The notes below the pieces were generated by a model that did not search any database, was not told the DNA's origin, and worked only from the letters and a program-made list of their open reading frames with translations. This document shows positions 42,593 to 53,212 of a stretch of DNA of 64,000 nt, piece by piece. A program made the translations under genes and the position numbers. Position 1 is the first letter of the stretch. Every line of letters starts with the position of its first letter. This DNA comes from Asparagopsis taxiformis. Its lineage: Eukaryota > Rhodophyta > Florideophyceae > Bonnemaisoniales > Bonnemaisoniaceae. Location of the stretch: contig JALQPE010000086.1 of NCBI GenBank assembly GCA_030407315.1, positions 163,013-227,012 on the forward strand, given 5' to 3'.

Positions 42593-44542
42593 CTACGGCG
42601 CCACGGCCTCCGAGGCAATGGACGCCAAAAACTTCTTATGTAGCTTCTCCTGCTGTTGTCGCGTCTTCTTGAGTGCCTTGAGCGCCGACTTGGTCACGTC
42701 CGACCCATCGGCATTTTTCGTCGGCATACCGCTTTCATCAAACGCAGAATATTTTCCCACATATGCCGCGCCCTTCTGAAACAGCTCCTCTGGAGCCAAA
42801 CGCCCTTTCTCCAGATCGGCCGCTTGTTTAGCCAGTCTCGCCGCCTTCAATTTCTCCTTCTCCAATCGTCGACTTTCCTCCGCTTCCTTCTTCCTCTGAA
42901 TTTCCATCACGAGCGATGCACTGTCCTCAAATTTCCAGATCGAACTCTGATTGCTCCCCCGGTCCTCCAGACGAATCCCCAGCGGCGGCAGCCCTTCATC
43001 ACGCAGCGCATCGCTCAATGCAAGCACCTCCTTGCTGGCCTCCGATTTCTCCTTCCTGGCCGCATCTCGAACCGCGTCTCTGAATGAAGAAAACACGTCT
43101 AGCACAGGTGTAAGTACCGCCTCTTTCGATTGTGAATCGGCCACATTGCTGTCACCATAATTCAAATCGCCAGAGCCTTCGCTCATGAGTCCGAATACGC
43201 GGAACATCTTGGACAGGAAGCGCCCGATGCTGCTCAGTAGAAATTCGTTGCTGTCCTGTGCACGAACATTAATATACGCATTGGTAGACCGGATGAGATT
43301 TTGCAACTCGAGCAACGCGCCAGGTGTGTGGAAATTGTCCGATAAAAACGCATGCACAGATTCCTGACGTCTGCGCAACTCGGCTGCCAGCTCCATTTCC
43401 AAGTCGTGCGGTCGTGAGGGCTGTCTCGAACTTTTTGAGCTCGTTAAACTGCGCAGCGTCGCCTTGAGATTTCCGAAAAAGTCTATAAAGGTGCGGTCGA
43501 GACTAATAGCCTCCTCCATTGCATGCTCCGAGTAGTTCATAAATGCGTCGTACTGATGGCCAAGGAACGCGAGACGAAGCTGTCGGGCATTGTATCGTTC
43601 GAGGCATTTTCTAATCGTGATGAAGTTTTTCAACGACTTGGACATCTTCAACCCTTCGATATGCAAGTGACCAGCATGCAAAAAGTAATTGACCCAATGA
43701 TGGCAATTATGGTACGCCTCTGCTTGTGCCACTTCGTTGGAATGATGTGGAAAACGGAGGTCGACGCCACCAGCATGAATGTCGATGACAGGTCCGAGAA
43801 CGTTTGATGCCATCGCGGAGCATTCAATGTGCCAACCGGGTCTTCCCGGGCCCCAGGGAGAATCCCATGTAGGTTCGTTTTCCTTGCTCTTCTTCCAAAG
43901 CACGAAATCTCCGGCGGATTTCTTCTGCGTTTTTATAGCTTCATCTGCAGCAGTCAGAGCACCTTCCCCTTCTGCTATGAGAGACTCATCGCCGACGGAC
44001 CAGGGTTCGAGCTTTCCGTAATTGTGACCGGCATCTGTGAAGTTGGTAATGTCAAAATAAACAGAACCACCGCTCTCGTATGCGAAACCGTTATCGATAA
44101 TGGTCTGGATGTATTCAATGACCTCTGGAATGTACTCGGATACTCTGGTCAAGAAATCGGGTCGTTTGACATTGAGACTATCCATGTCTTCCATAAATTC
44201 ATTCTCGAATTGAGACGCGAGGGTTTCAAAGGAAATATTACGTTCATTGGCGCGCTTGATGATCTTGTCGTCAATGTCGGTGACATTCATCTGAACGATG
44301 ACGTCATATCCAAAGTAATCTGCAAGAATCCTGCGCACAATATCGAATCGCATGTAATTTGAGGCATGGCCGACGTGAGCTGAATCGTACACGGTCGGAC
44401 CGCAGATGTACCAAGTGATTTGATTGCCGCCGCCATGGGGAACGAATGGAACCTTGTTTCCGGTAAAACTGTTAACAACGTTGAGCCTGCTTTTGGAGGC
44501 GTCACCTGGAAGTGTCCATGGATAATACTTGCACTCAGTCAT
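42593..44542 (-). CDS. Cysteinyl-tRNA synthetase
   Basis: 649 residues from the ATG at 44542; the frame extends a few codons upstream without ATG. This class I enzyme has the HIGH-type motif in TVYDSAHVGHASNYMRFD, the zinc-site residues CGP, HIECSAM and HHSNE, and KMSKSLKNF as KMSKS. DFVLWK and PTWDSPWGPGRPGWHIECS are diagnostic for cysteine specificity. The C-terminus is the eukaryotic type: a helical anticodon domain, then a charged helix (RRLEKEKLKAARLAKQA) and KSALKALKKTRQQQEKLHKK. No clear targeting leader is visible, suggesting the cytosolic enzyme, though organellar use by alternative starts cannot be excluded. Confidence 0.95.
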   Translation of the reverse strand: MTECKYYPWTLPGDASKSRLNVVNSFTGNKVPFVPHGGGNQITWYICGPTVYDSAHVGHASNYMRFDIVRRILADYFGYDVIVQMNVTDIDDKIIKRANERNISFETLASQFENEFMEDMDSLNVKRPDFLTRVSEYIPEVIEYIQTIIDNGFAYESGGSVYFDITNFTDAGHNYGKLEPWSVGDESLIAEGEGALTAADEAIKTQKKSAGDFVLWKKSKENEPTWDSPWGPGRPGWHIECSAMASNVLGPVIDIHAGGVDLRFPHHSNEVAQAEAYHNCHHWVNYFLHAGHLHIEGLKMSKSLKNFITIRKCLERYNARQLRLAFLGHQYDAFMNYSEHAMEEAISLDRTFIDFFGNLKATLRSLTSSKSSRQPSRPHDLEMELAAELRRRQESVHAFLSDNFHTPGALLELQNLIRSTNAYINVRAQDSNEFLLSSIGRFLSKMFRVFGLMSEGSGDLNYGDSNVADSQSKEAVLTPVLDVFSSFRDAVRDAARKEKSEASKEVLALSDALRDEGLPPLGIRLEDRGSNQSSIWKFEDSASLVMEIQRKKEAEESRRLEKEKLKAARLAKQAADLEKGRLAPEELFQKGAAYVGKYSAFDESGMPTKNADGSDVTKSALKALKKTRQQQEKLHKKFLASIASEAVAP

Positions 44543-45826
44543 GTTCAATGTACGCGGACGCAACAAACCTTGATAGTTAGTAGGTCAGTCAAGAAGTAGG
44601 GCTGGATCTTATGACGTAAGAGCAAGTTCGAGGCTGCTCATAAGTGACTAGAATAACAGGCTGTCTCTATTGCGACTAGGCGACGGTGTCACTGTCAGAG
44701 TATATTCATCTTACAGAGAAGATACAATGTTGTCAACAAATTTACTGATGTCATTACACGTATTGACCGTTGTTCGCTCAATCACAATTGCCGAAACAAG
44801 GTTAATACGCAACGGAGTGTTTCAAACTAGACATGTTTTCAACGCTTAAATTGATCCTTTGTATAGATGTCTCTCCGCGGTCGCGCACTTGGCTGCAACC
44901 ATATCAAGCGCTACAATACCTAAACACAGCCCGAAGACCAACAACCCCCAGTGTCCAAGTTGTCACCATGACCAACCAATACTCCACAATCACCCGCTAG
45001 AACACCGGAGCTTGAATAATACTCACCCAAATGCGATTCACGCGCATCCCGAAACATGCCATTCCTTCGTCATTGGCAAGGTTCCACACCCAGCCTGATG
45101 GTGATTTTCACGCGGGTAACGCGTATCATGCCACAGCTGCCATTCTGCGCCTGCAATGGCGCCCGAGTAGACTTACCACGCTGGAGAAGCGCCCTACTGA
45201 GTATGATTGACAGTTCTACCTCCTCAACTCGTCTACACGACCGTAGTTGGTCTCGGTCATTTGTGTGCGTCTCGTACGAATTGCATGTGGCGTGGAATGA
45301 TGAGAGGGAGATGAGGCATCTTCGAAAATGACAGATTGTCATACCAGTGTTCACTCTCGTTTTTCATTGGTTTTAAACATGCACATCGCTGATTTGTCAG
45401 AAATTATCGACTTTAGTGTGACATGAAAAGTTTCATTCCACACATGCGCAAAGACACGCCTCTTGTTTATACATGTCCAACCTTGGTTAGCGTCTAAACG
45501 CCCCGCTCACGAATTGTTCTTCGACGATTAAACTCATTCCACACCCGCGTTATCAGTGACTCATCTCTGACGTTGACGTTCATAAGCTGCAACGTGCCGC
45601 AAGGCCCGACCCAATTTCGTCGATATATGTGCTTCTAATCTTTATATATATATTCTTTCAACAAACGACGAACCGGAATCTACACATCATCGCATGTTTC
45701 TATAGTACCACCAAGTGCAATCCAATGATGTCAGCTGTGCGTGAACTTTTCGCAATAATATCCATAGACATTTGCCACCGTCTGTCTGCCATGGTTTATG
45801 AAGCCTCGCAACGGTGTCCTTCAGCG
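44543..45826. other. Intergenic region of about 1.3 kb, no supported gene
   Basis: Only short ORFs below 105 codons. A run of TATATATATA occurs near 45643-45655. No RNA gene signature is visible. Confidence 0.5.
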
Positions 45827-46387
45827 TCACCATGGCCGAGCATGGTGCACAGAATGATGTTGGGCGCTAGAGCGTGGCGTGATTGCTCTCTTTTGCGAGC
45901 TGGTGTCTGTCTTCGGTTTGACGCTGGTAGGTAACGAACCTCGCGCAGCCTTTTCATGAACCTTCATGTGTCGCATGAGGCCTTCCTTGAGCACAAAGGT
46001 GCTTGGACAGCCTTCGATAGGGCATGTTACCGTGCGAGATTTCTCGTGTATTCTTTTGACATGTTTGTTGAGGTTGCCTCTTTCGCTGAATTTGTTGCCA
46101 CACAATTCACATTCGAATTTCTTCATACCGAAATGTACGTTGTCTTTGTGCTTGCGAAGATCTGCGACCAGCTTGAAGCGTCTGGAACATATGTCGCAGG
46201 CGTGTTTTTTCTCGCTGTTAGACGGCTGTTCGGGGTGTCGCTTGCGCGGAGGCGCTGAATCGATGTCCATTGGATCCGGTCGCGAGGTGGAGCGCTCGTC
46301 ACTTTCGTTGAGAATGTAGGAGACGCTATGCTTGAGTGAGGCACGGGAGAGTCGGGAGGACATGATTGCGGCGGCGCAATGGGACAT
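45827..46387 (-). CDS. C2H2 zinc-finger protein, three fingers
   Basis: 186 residues from the ATG at 46387 (an alternative ATG in frame at 46363 removes 8 residues). Three classical C2H2 fingers lie in tandem: CDICSRRFKLVADLRKHKDN..H, CELCGNKFSERGNLNKHVKR..H and CPIEGCPSTFVLKEGLMRHM..H, the last with the wider CX4C spacing. The N-terminus has a short LKHSVSYILNESDE motif and a DPMDIDS..PRKRHP segment that may hold a nuclear signal. The C-terminus is basic and Ser/Thr-rich. It is probably a DNA-binding regulator; target unknown. The fingers use TGEKP-like linkers only loosely (FGMKKFE, EKSRTVT). Confidence 0.85.
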   Translation of the reverse strand: MSHCAAAIMSSRLSRASLKHSVSYILNESDERSTSRPDPMDIDSAPPRKRHPEQPSNSEKKHACDICSRRFKLVADLRKHKDNVHFGMKKFECELCGNKFSERGNLNKHVKRIHEKSRTVTCPIEGCPSTFVLKEGLMRHMKVHEKAARGSLPTSVKPKTDTSSQKRAITPRSSAQHHSVHHARPW

Positions 46388-47115
46388 GCACTGAGGCAGG
46401 TAGAAATGAGCGCGAAAGGATCGACAGAAGGGGAGCAGGGTGAATTGTAATATATGGATGTTGGTTACAAGTGTGTACAAGAGGAGGAAGTGAGGACAAC
46501 TGGTTAACGAGTGACAAGTATAGAGTTAAATACAACTCTCGTTCGTTGTAATGTGATGCGTGCTTGGCAACTGAAAGCTGTTCTGTTGTTGCAAGCGTAT
46601 CTACTATTCCATAACGAAAATAATCATTGGCGATTAATGATAAGAGTGAACCATATGTCGCGCATTTGTAGTCGGAGATGAATGGTTGCTCTGTTGTCAT
46701 GTCCGGCGTGCAGAGCTGAGCAGGTGGTCTGAACTGAAATACGCGTGTATTCGTTCTAACAGGACAGGACGAACGATGATTGAAATTACCTTCTGCTCAA
46801 TCCAATTGTGTGGTAGCTGAGCCGCGTTTCGCAACGTGCTAGCACATGAGCGTCACAAGACGCGCACAAGTTAACGGCGGACTGCATCTCACACGTCATG
46901 TACAGATGTAATTCAGCGACAGTATGCAACAATGCTCACAATGACGTTACATGATAAGCACGTTTCACTACACCAGATTTTATTGAATTACTGTATTCGA
47001 AAAGCACGTGCTGGACAATTGAACCATCTCCTTTTCAATTCCCAATTGCCGACTCCATATCTCTCTGTCCACGACACGATCTCGCCAATGCCCTTCCACA
47101 TCATCCACCACAAAA
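46388..47115. other. Divergent promoter region between zinc-finger and Xpt-fusion genes
   Basis: 728 bp of A/T-leaning sequence with short ORFs only. No RNA gene or repeat is visible. Confidence 0.5.
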
Positions 47116-48822
47116 ATGGCTTTCATCTCAACGCCACCCTCGACCTTTATATCGCGTCACAGCCATCTCGCTCCGCCCAGACGACGCAGGTTTCCTGCTT
47201 CATCTGCACGTAGACGTTGCCATCCATTCCTCCCTGTTGCGAAAAGCTCCGACATTACAGATGATTCATCCGCCACCACTGGAACTGTTTTTGATTCCGC
47301 ATCTGGCCAAGTAGATCAGCCGCACCCAGAGGATGAAGTCTGCTCTATTGATATGCTCTACTCCCCTTTGCTTGAACAGTATCGCGAACACCGAGAAGCT
47401 GGCCTTCACACTCCGCTTGAAACAGGGCCGCGCACAGAGTTTAGCGACGCCTGGGCGCTGGCCGTCAATGAACGCAAGGGCCACGAGCTTCGCAATCAGT
47501 ACTCCCGCGTAGGAATTCTCATGGAATGTAACTTTACAGACTTTGAACCGCGAGAAGCATGTACTGAAACGTACGCAAATGCGTCGCTCGATCAAATTGC
47601 TCTTTGTAAGGCACGTGCCGTTTACGATGCGACTGGCCTGCCTGCCATTGCCGAAGTGGGCGAAATGTCAATCGATCCCGCAGAGAGCGGAAGTCGCATA
47701 AATAAGTCATTCGTACAGGGATACTTTACACGGCGAGTGGAGGAGGAAGCCGATGCAATGATAGATCGCGTGCGACCTATTTCCAACGAGAACCGAATGA
47801 CGCGTTTCAATAGCTCTGTCGCCTATTACGACGGAGAAATGGAGATTTTGACCCAGGGCTGTGCCAATGTAGCTATCGTATTCAGTGCAGCTCGGTATGC
47901 GACCATTGCCAGTTGTGCCGCGCTAGACGATCTGTTCAAGAGGCTGACCGCGAAACTAGGGTTGACGTTCACACCGCCCGGTGGAGCGGCGGCTGATACG
48001 ACGGAGGAGAAGGAGAGTGGTAAGGTGATGGTTGGCGCGACGTTGCTCAAGGAGCGTATTCTCAGAGAGGGGAAGATGCTGAATGACAGTATTATCAAGG
48101 TGTCATCATTTTTGAACCATATGGTTGACACGGAGTTGATGGAGGTGTGTGGTGAAGAATTGGCGGAAAGATTACGAAGTACCATGCCGAATAAGTTGCT
48201 CACTGTGGAATCTACGGGCCTGATTGTTGGGTTGCCTACTGCGCGCAATTTGGGAATACCACTGGTGTTTGCGAGAAAATCGCGTCCGATTACGATAAGC
48301 GATTCGTATCAAACGACGTATCGATCAGCGACAAAGGGTACTACAACGGAATTAATCGTTTCATGTGAATATCTAGAAAGCGGTGATCGAGTGCTCATCA
48401 TCGACGACTTTCTTGCTGGGGGATCAACTGCGGAGGCGTTGTTCCGTCTGGCCAAGATGGCGCATGCCAAAGTGGTGGGTGTAGGGGTGTTGATTGAGAA
48501 AATGTCAGACGGGGGGCGCACGTTTCTGTCAGGATACGATGTACCAGTTGAATCGCTGGCGAAAATTCTACCGGGAGGGCCGAAGGGACGTGTAACATTT
48601 GTCGAAGAAGAACCATGGGTGAATCCGCGAGGAGCGCAAATGGGCAAGAAGGAGAAAATTAGTGCCGAGGCAGAAGCGGAGGCTGCGTTCTACGCGGAAA
48701 AAGATGGGCCGAGTAACGATGAGGAAGATGAAGAGGTGGAGGTGCTTCGATGGGAAGACAATGACGAAGCGGAATTGGATGAGCTCGAAGAAAGTTTGAT
48801 TCGTCAAGCCGGACGCGACTAA
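47116..48822 (+). CDS. Plastid-type protein: unknown N-terminal domain fused to xanthine phosphoribosyltransferase
   Basis: 568 residues. Residues 1-42 (MAFISTPPSTFISRHSHLAP, then RRRRFPASSARRR) look like a plastid transit peptide. Residues of about 70-290 form a mostly helical domain I do not recognise (LYSPLLEQYREHREAG, SRVGILMECNFTDF, NKSFVQGYFTRRVEEEADAM, NVAIVFSAARYATIASCAAL). From about 310 it matches bacterial Xpt, the Bacillus type: LLKERILREGKMLNDSIIKV, SSFLNHMVDTELM, VESTGLIVGLPTA, PLVFARKSRPITISD, the PRPP loop VLIIDDFLAGGSTAEAL and VGVLIEKMSDGGR. The enzyme makes XMP from xanthine and PRPP. The tail is strongly acidic (NDEEDEEVEVL, NDEAELDELEE). It may salvage purines in the plastid, with the N-domain possibly regulatory. 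Confidence 0.75.
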   Translation: MAFISTPPSTFISRHSHLAPPRRRRFPASSARRRCHPFLPVAKSSDITDDSSATTGTVFDSASGQVDQPHPEDEVCSIDMLYSPLLEQYREHREAGLHTPLETGPRTEFSDAWALAVNERKGHELRNQYSRVGILMECNFTDFEPREACTETYANASLDQIALCKARAVYDATGLPAIAEVGEMSIDPAESGSRINKSFVQGYFTRRVEEEADAMIDRVRPISNENRMTRFNSSVAYYDGEMEILTQGCANVAIVFSAARYATIASCAALDDLFKRLTAKLGLTFTPPGGAAADTTEEKESGKVMVGATLLKERILREGKMLNDSIIKVSSFLNHMVDTELMEVCGEELAERLRSTMPNKLLTVESTGLIVGLPTARNLGIPLVFARKSRPITISDSYQTTYRSATKGTTTELIVSCEYLESGDRVLIIDDFLAGGSTAEALFRLAKMAHAKVVGVGVLIEKMSDGGRTFLSGYDVPVESLAKILPGGPKGRVTFVEEEPWVNPRGAQMGKKEKISAEAEAEAAFYAEKDGPSNDEEDEEVEVLRWEDNDEAELDELEESLIRQAGRD

Positions 48823-49043
48823 CTTGTGTGCGAGATAGTGGTTGGCTACGAGTAAAAAGATTAGATATTTTTTGCCAATACGCCGCTGCATTGGCTGTGC
48901 GCACAGCACAGCCCAGCAAGCAGCTGATACATCACATTGCGCACGATGCTGGTCTGGAGGCATTCCAATTACACTACTTGAACAAGCAATTACCTCTCCC
49001 TGTAGCAATCCTCCCTTCCCTCCCTCTGCTCAACCGCATCAAA

Positions 49044-50972
49044 ATGTCCGAACGTGCGCGTCAACACGCCGCCCATCTACAACCGCGCAAGCCACGACTA
49101 GCCCCTCCCTATGCCGTCTTCCCAGAGCCATCTCCCTATGTCGCCCCGACGCCAGCCACCCCGACTTCGCCCGCCTCCGACCTGCAGTCGACCCCGACGC
49201 AAACCTCCTCGACCGCCTCCTCTGCGCTCGCCTACGACTACTTCAACTGGCACGCGCAAAGCACCGTTCCCGCCGACATTTCCACCCCCGCCCCAGTCTG
49301 CGGCCACGACGACGACTTTCACGCACAGCACGACGCCCAACTAGGCACCTGGTACTCCATTGCGCGCGGCTTCTCGACCCCACTGGGTGATCGCTATTTT
49401 CCGGAACAGCTCGCCGTCACCCGACGCGCTCGCCGTCGCACACGCACCACCGCGAGAAGAGCGCGCGTCTATGCAGACGCTTCCGCCGCCGCATCCACCG
49501 ACCCCGTACAGTCGCGCGACGCGCCCGCTTCGCATGATGCTGATGCACAAGCGCGTTCGTCCCATGTCGGCAATTTCGTTGATCGATTGTCTTTGAATAC
49601 ATTGTCTAACGCTTCGTCATCATCGTTGCATCCGATGGATGAAGACTCTGAAAGTTCAATTTCGGATGATGATAGTTCAACGGCTTCTGTCTCCGACTCG
49701 GATGATAATTGTGAAAAGTATACCGGTGATCGTTTCGTGAGATATAATATTGCACATAATATGACGCCATACACATCGGTTGTTTCCTCTGCGTCCCAAG
49801 AACCACTCCATGATTCCGAGGCCGAAATTACCGCAGAGCATGCCGCAAACGGCACAGATATTCAGGGTATCCCGTGGGGGTCGCTCACGTTTTCTCGCGA
49901 GGATTATCGCGCTACTCGCCTCCGCGAACATAGTCGTCGAGATTCACAGGAATCTATCGAGGGCCTCCGTGACCTTGTGAAGGAACCGCGCAAGGGTGCT
50001 CGTTTCTACAACTTTTTCAGGAACACGCGTCGTGTGAAATGTACTATTGTGCATTTTCAGCTGCGAAATCTAGCGTGGGCTACTTCTAAACACGATGTGT
50101 TCGTTATGCATGACGCGGCGGTTGTGCACTGGGACGCCGCGGCCAAGCGGAAGAACCAGGTGTTGGACCTGAGTGGCTCGAGTACAGCTGTCGCCAGTGG
50201 ACTTGGAATGGTACAGATATCCACAATGATTGCGAAGAACGAGCTCGTGATTGCTGGTGGATTCTATGGGGAAATGGTTGCGAAGAATCTCAAGTCGGGT
50301 ACCATTATACACAACAAGCGGATTACGTATGACGAGAACGCGATCACCAATGCGATTGACATATTTGAGAACAGCATTATGACGAGCAACAACGACTGCT
50401 ACGTGCGTTGTTTCGACATGTCGACGTTCAAGCAGCGGGCATCGTTTCAGTTTTCGTCTGCGGTGAACCATGCGACGCGGCAACCGGAAGGAAAGATGGT
50501 TGCAGTTGCGGGAGACGAGAACCAAATCCAGGTGATTGATGGGGACAGCGGTGACCGGATTGCACAATTACACGGGCATGAGCACTACTCGTTTGCGACG
50601 GGGTGGCATCCGGGAGGGCGGATGTTTGCAACGGGATCGCAGGATCGGACATGTCGGGTGTGGGATGTGCGAAATATGTCGCGGTCACTGAGTGTGCTGG
50701 GTGCGCATACGGGTGCGGTGCGGTCGTTGAGATTTTCGTCGTGCGGGCGATTCTTGGTGATTGCGGAGCCGTTGGACTTTGTGCACATATTTGATGTGAA
50801 TCGGGGAGAGTTTGATACGTGCCAAGAGGTGGATCTGTTTGGGGAGATTGCCGGCATTGCTCTGACACCGAGTGCGGAGGCGTTGTACATTGCGGTGAGT
50901 GATCGGACGTATTCGAGTTTGATTGAGTACGAACGAAAGACGAGTTCAATGAAGTCTGAGATGATATTTTGA
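49044..50972 (+). CDS. WD40-repeat protein of the plant/fungal C2A9.03-like family
   Basis: 642 residues from AAAATG at 49044; the frame extends upstream to 48828 without a better start. The N-terminal 300 residues are low-complexity (Pro/Ala/Ser, then acidic Ser/Asp). NGTDIQGIPWGSLTFSRED (49849-49905) and YRATRLREH begin the conserved part, as in a family of uncharacterised plant and yeast WD proteins. FNFFRNTRRVKCTIVHFQLRN-type sequence follows (50011-50070). Several WD40 blades are visible, including LHGHEHYSFATGWHPGGRMF, ATGSQDRTCRVWDVRN and GAHTGAVRSLRFSSCGRFL, ending in a conserved tail (SEALYIAVSDRTYSSLIEYER-like). It is a propeller scaffold of unknown role. Confidence 0.75.
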   Translation: MSERARQHAAHLQPRKPRLAPPYAVFPEPSPYVAPTPATPTSPASDLQSTPTQTSSTASSALAYDYFNWHAQSTVPADISTPAPVCGHDDDFHAQHDAQLGTWYSIARGFSTPLGDRYFPEQLAVTRRARRRTRTTARRARVYADASAAASTDPVQSRDAPASHDADAQARSSHVGNFVDRLSLNTLSNASSSSLHPMDEDSESSISDDDSSTASVSDSDDNCEKYTGDRFVRYNIAHNMTPYTSVVSSASQEPLHDSEAEITAEHAANGTDIQGIPWGSLTFSREDYRATRLREHSRRDSQESIEGLRDLVKEPRKGARFYNFFRNTRRVKCTIVHFQLRNLAWATSKHDVFVMHDAAVVHWDAAAKRKNQVLDLSGSSTAVASGLGMVQISTMIAKNELVIAGGFYGEMVAKNLKSGTIIHNKRITYDENAITNAIDIFENSIMTSNNDCYVRCFDMSTFKQRASFQFSSAVNHATRQPEGKMVAVAGDENQIQVIDGDSGDRIAQLHGHEHYSFATGWHPGGRMFATGSQDRTCRVWDVRNMSRSLSVLGAHTGAVRSLRFSSCGRFLVIAEPLDFVHIFDVNRGEFDTCQEVDLFGEIAGIALTPSAEALYIAVSDRTYSSLIEYERKTSSMKSEMIF

Positions 50973-51483
50973 GGATGTATGGTATGCTAGAGATAGAGAT
51001 GGAGATGAATTGAACTATGTGATCTGCGAATAATGTTGATGTTAAAGAGCGTTAGATGCCTATTCTTCATCAGCATGCGCCCAATCGTCGAATCCAGCTG
51101 TTGGACAATGTGACCTTTCTACAGGCGCCGTGTCCAGGGAGCCCAGGAACATCGCAACGATTAGATAGTCACAGGCACCGAATAGATTTTCTGGGACTAA
51201 TTTTATGGCCGACCGACAGACGCCCGCTTATTGGTCAATGGGCTGGCCTACGTGTCATACTTCTGCTGTTCGCTGTCCGAATGGAACATTTGTCGATACG
51301 GGCGTTTCATTCATTTGCTGATCTCGCCCAAACAAATCGTCTAATTTGCCGCAGGGGATATCTCCAGCGTGACCATTTCCAATCACCTATCATGTCGCCG
51401 ATCGCAGCTTACATATCCCCCCAACTCCCTCTCCGTCACCGCAATTGTCGCAAACTTGAGTTGGCGACGTGTCCACTTCACAA
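50973..51483. other. Intergenic region before the FIST-ankyrin gene
   Basis: 511 bp with a 153-codon plus ORF (51056-51517) that overlaps the next gene in another frame and has no recognisable content. No further features are seen. Confidence 0.4.
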
Positions 51484-52650
51484 ATGTCGCCCCGTTTCAC
51501 CCCCGCCCCAGCTATGATTCAGCGACCAGATGCAGACGGCCCCCCTAACCTAGACGCTTTCTTCGATTCAAAGTCAAGATCCCTCGGTACACAAGGCGCC
51601 CCCATTTCCCTCGCTACTGCTCGCACTCTTACCTCCAATTTCCCCTCCCCCGCCGACGCCGCCCTCGCAGCACTCCAAACGGCCTCACAAAACCTCGACG
51701 CTCCACCACAACTATGCCACGTCACAATTTCTCTCGATGTAGACCCCTCACCTGTCACCGATGCCCTCTATGATTCCATCCCTTCCATGTTTGTCATAGG
51801 ACGCTCGGTGAATAAAAAGGACTCGGTTGGAACCATTGAGGTGTTGCTATTGCGGTCGGACTCGCCGGGTGGAATTGCAGTGTCTAGTTCCTCCGAGGCG
51901 GTGGAAGAAGCTGCCGGAGACGCTGGCGTGGCCATGGCGGCTCGACGTGCAGCGAGCAAGGCTGCTGCGGACGCAGTGAGTAAGTTGAGCGGTGCTGATG
52001 CGTGTACGATAATGGTATTCTCATCGAGTCCGGGGGCGGGAGTGCAAGAGGTGCGTGAGGCACTCGGGGAGGCAGGAGAGGGAATTGTGGCGTATGGAGG
52101 ACCTGCAGTGGGAGCGTCGGATACGGGGATGGGATGGGGACTAATTGGAGGAGAGGAGCGTTTGGTACAAGACGAGGATGTGAGGGCTGTGCAAACGGTG
52201 CATGTAGCAGCTGTACCGGGGTCACTATCATTTTTGTTCTCGGCAGTGATTAAATCATGGGTACAACCGGCGTACGTGGAGCCGTTATCGTTTATGTCGC
52301 CGACGTATGTGGGAGATGCGCAGATAGACTTGTTGACGGCGATTCGGTACGACGATTGGGAGAAGTTTATCTGGTGTATTGAAGGGGAGGGAGTGGACGT
52401 GAATACGAAATGGGTGAACAAGCAGAACCAATCGCCGTTATTGGCGGCATGTGCTCGTGGAAGAATTGATATGATTAGGTATCTTGTGAAGCATGGTGCG
52501 GATGTTCACCACCGGAACGGAGGAGGGTATACAGCGCTGATGTACACGCAAAGGCTCGCGGGGGATTATGAAGAGTTGGTAAGGGATGTGATGGAAATTT
52601 TAAGGGATGGTGGATTGGAGGTACACAAAAGCTTGGACCGCCACGTTTGA
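51484..52650 (+). CDS. FIST-like sensory domain fused to ankyrin repeats
   Basis: 388 residues from the ATG at 51484 (another ATG at 51514). Residues of about 50-265 resemble the N-terminal FIST domain, a small-molecule sensing module of bacterial and some eukaryotic signalling proteins. Visible blocks are ACTIMVFSSSPGAGVQEVRE (51991-52050), GIVAYGGPAVGASDTGMGWGL, then a VHVAAVPGSLSFLFSAVIKSW strand pair. The C-terminal 100 residues hold one or two ankyrin units (DLLTAIRYDDWEKFIWCIE, NQSPLLAACARGRIDMIRYL, VKHGADVHHRNGGGYTALMY). There is no FIST_C partner domain. The FIST call rests on pattern memory and is moderate; the ankyrin call is firm. Confidence 0.55.
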   Translation: MSPRFTPAPAMIQRPDADGPPNLDAFFDSKSRSLGTQGAPISLATARTLTSNFPSPADAALAALQTASQNLDAPPQLCHVTISLDVDPSPVTDALYDSIPSMFVIGRSVNKKDSVGTIEVLLLRSDSPGGIAVSSSSEAVEEAAGDAGVAMAARRAASKAAADAVSKLSGADACTIMVFSSSPGAGVQEVREALGEAGEGIVAYGGPAVGASDTGMGWGLIGGEERLVQDEDVRAVQTVHVAAVPGSLSFLFSAVIKSWVQPAYVEPLSFMSPTYVGDAQIDLLTAIRYDDWEKFIWCIEGEGVDVNTKWVNKQNQSPLLAACARGRIDMIRYLVKHGADVHHRNGGGYTALMYTQRLAGDYEELVRDVMEILRDGGLEVHKSLDRHV

Positions 52651-53212
52651 GGGAGAGATTCACGTAGGATGTGACCGCCAGTCGTGTACCGCAAAATTGG
52701 TCAAAAGGCTTTCGTGGTGTGGCAATGAGAGGTCTCGCGGTCCGCTCGGAGTGGTTTCACAGCGGAGGCTGGCATCAACACTGCTCCAACGTCTTAGTGG
52801 TCAATTTGATTTGTTAAGGTTGTTTTGGAACAGCAAGTGTTGGTTCGTCGCCCGACAGACTAAACATTTGAAAGACTGTCATTAAAAACCCGCTACCGTT
52901 GTGCAGATTCTCAGATTTCGTGACGGTCACACGGAGGTCACACCAAATACGGCGCACGAATCGGACAAGTGTCCTTTTGAATTGAAATGTTGAATTGTGC
53001 ATCAAATAAGAAATGTCCAAGTGTCATCTTCAGTAATTTGCTTGTACCATTTCGAGTGAGCAATTATTCTCGGTTGTTTGTATTTACGACCGGGGCAAAA
53101 TGGCACATGGAACTGTAATTTGCTCGACAACTTTCGCACATCACGGAGAATGGATCGCCCCATCAAAACGCTAGTTATGTCTTGAGATGCAAACACGTTC
53201 GCCAATCACACC
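52651..53212. other. Intergenic region before the aldo/keto reductase
   Basis: 562 bp, mixed composition, short ORFs only. No feature can be supported. Confidence 0.45.

Noticed and set aside
44630..44660. A GTTCGAGGCTGC-like string resembling a tRNA B box
   Set aside because: No matching A box at the proper distance and no cloverleaf could be drawn.
45629..45934. 101-codon plus ORF next to the zinc-finger gene
   Set aside because: It overlaps the zinc-finger stop region antisense and shows no family-like sequence.
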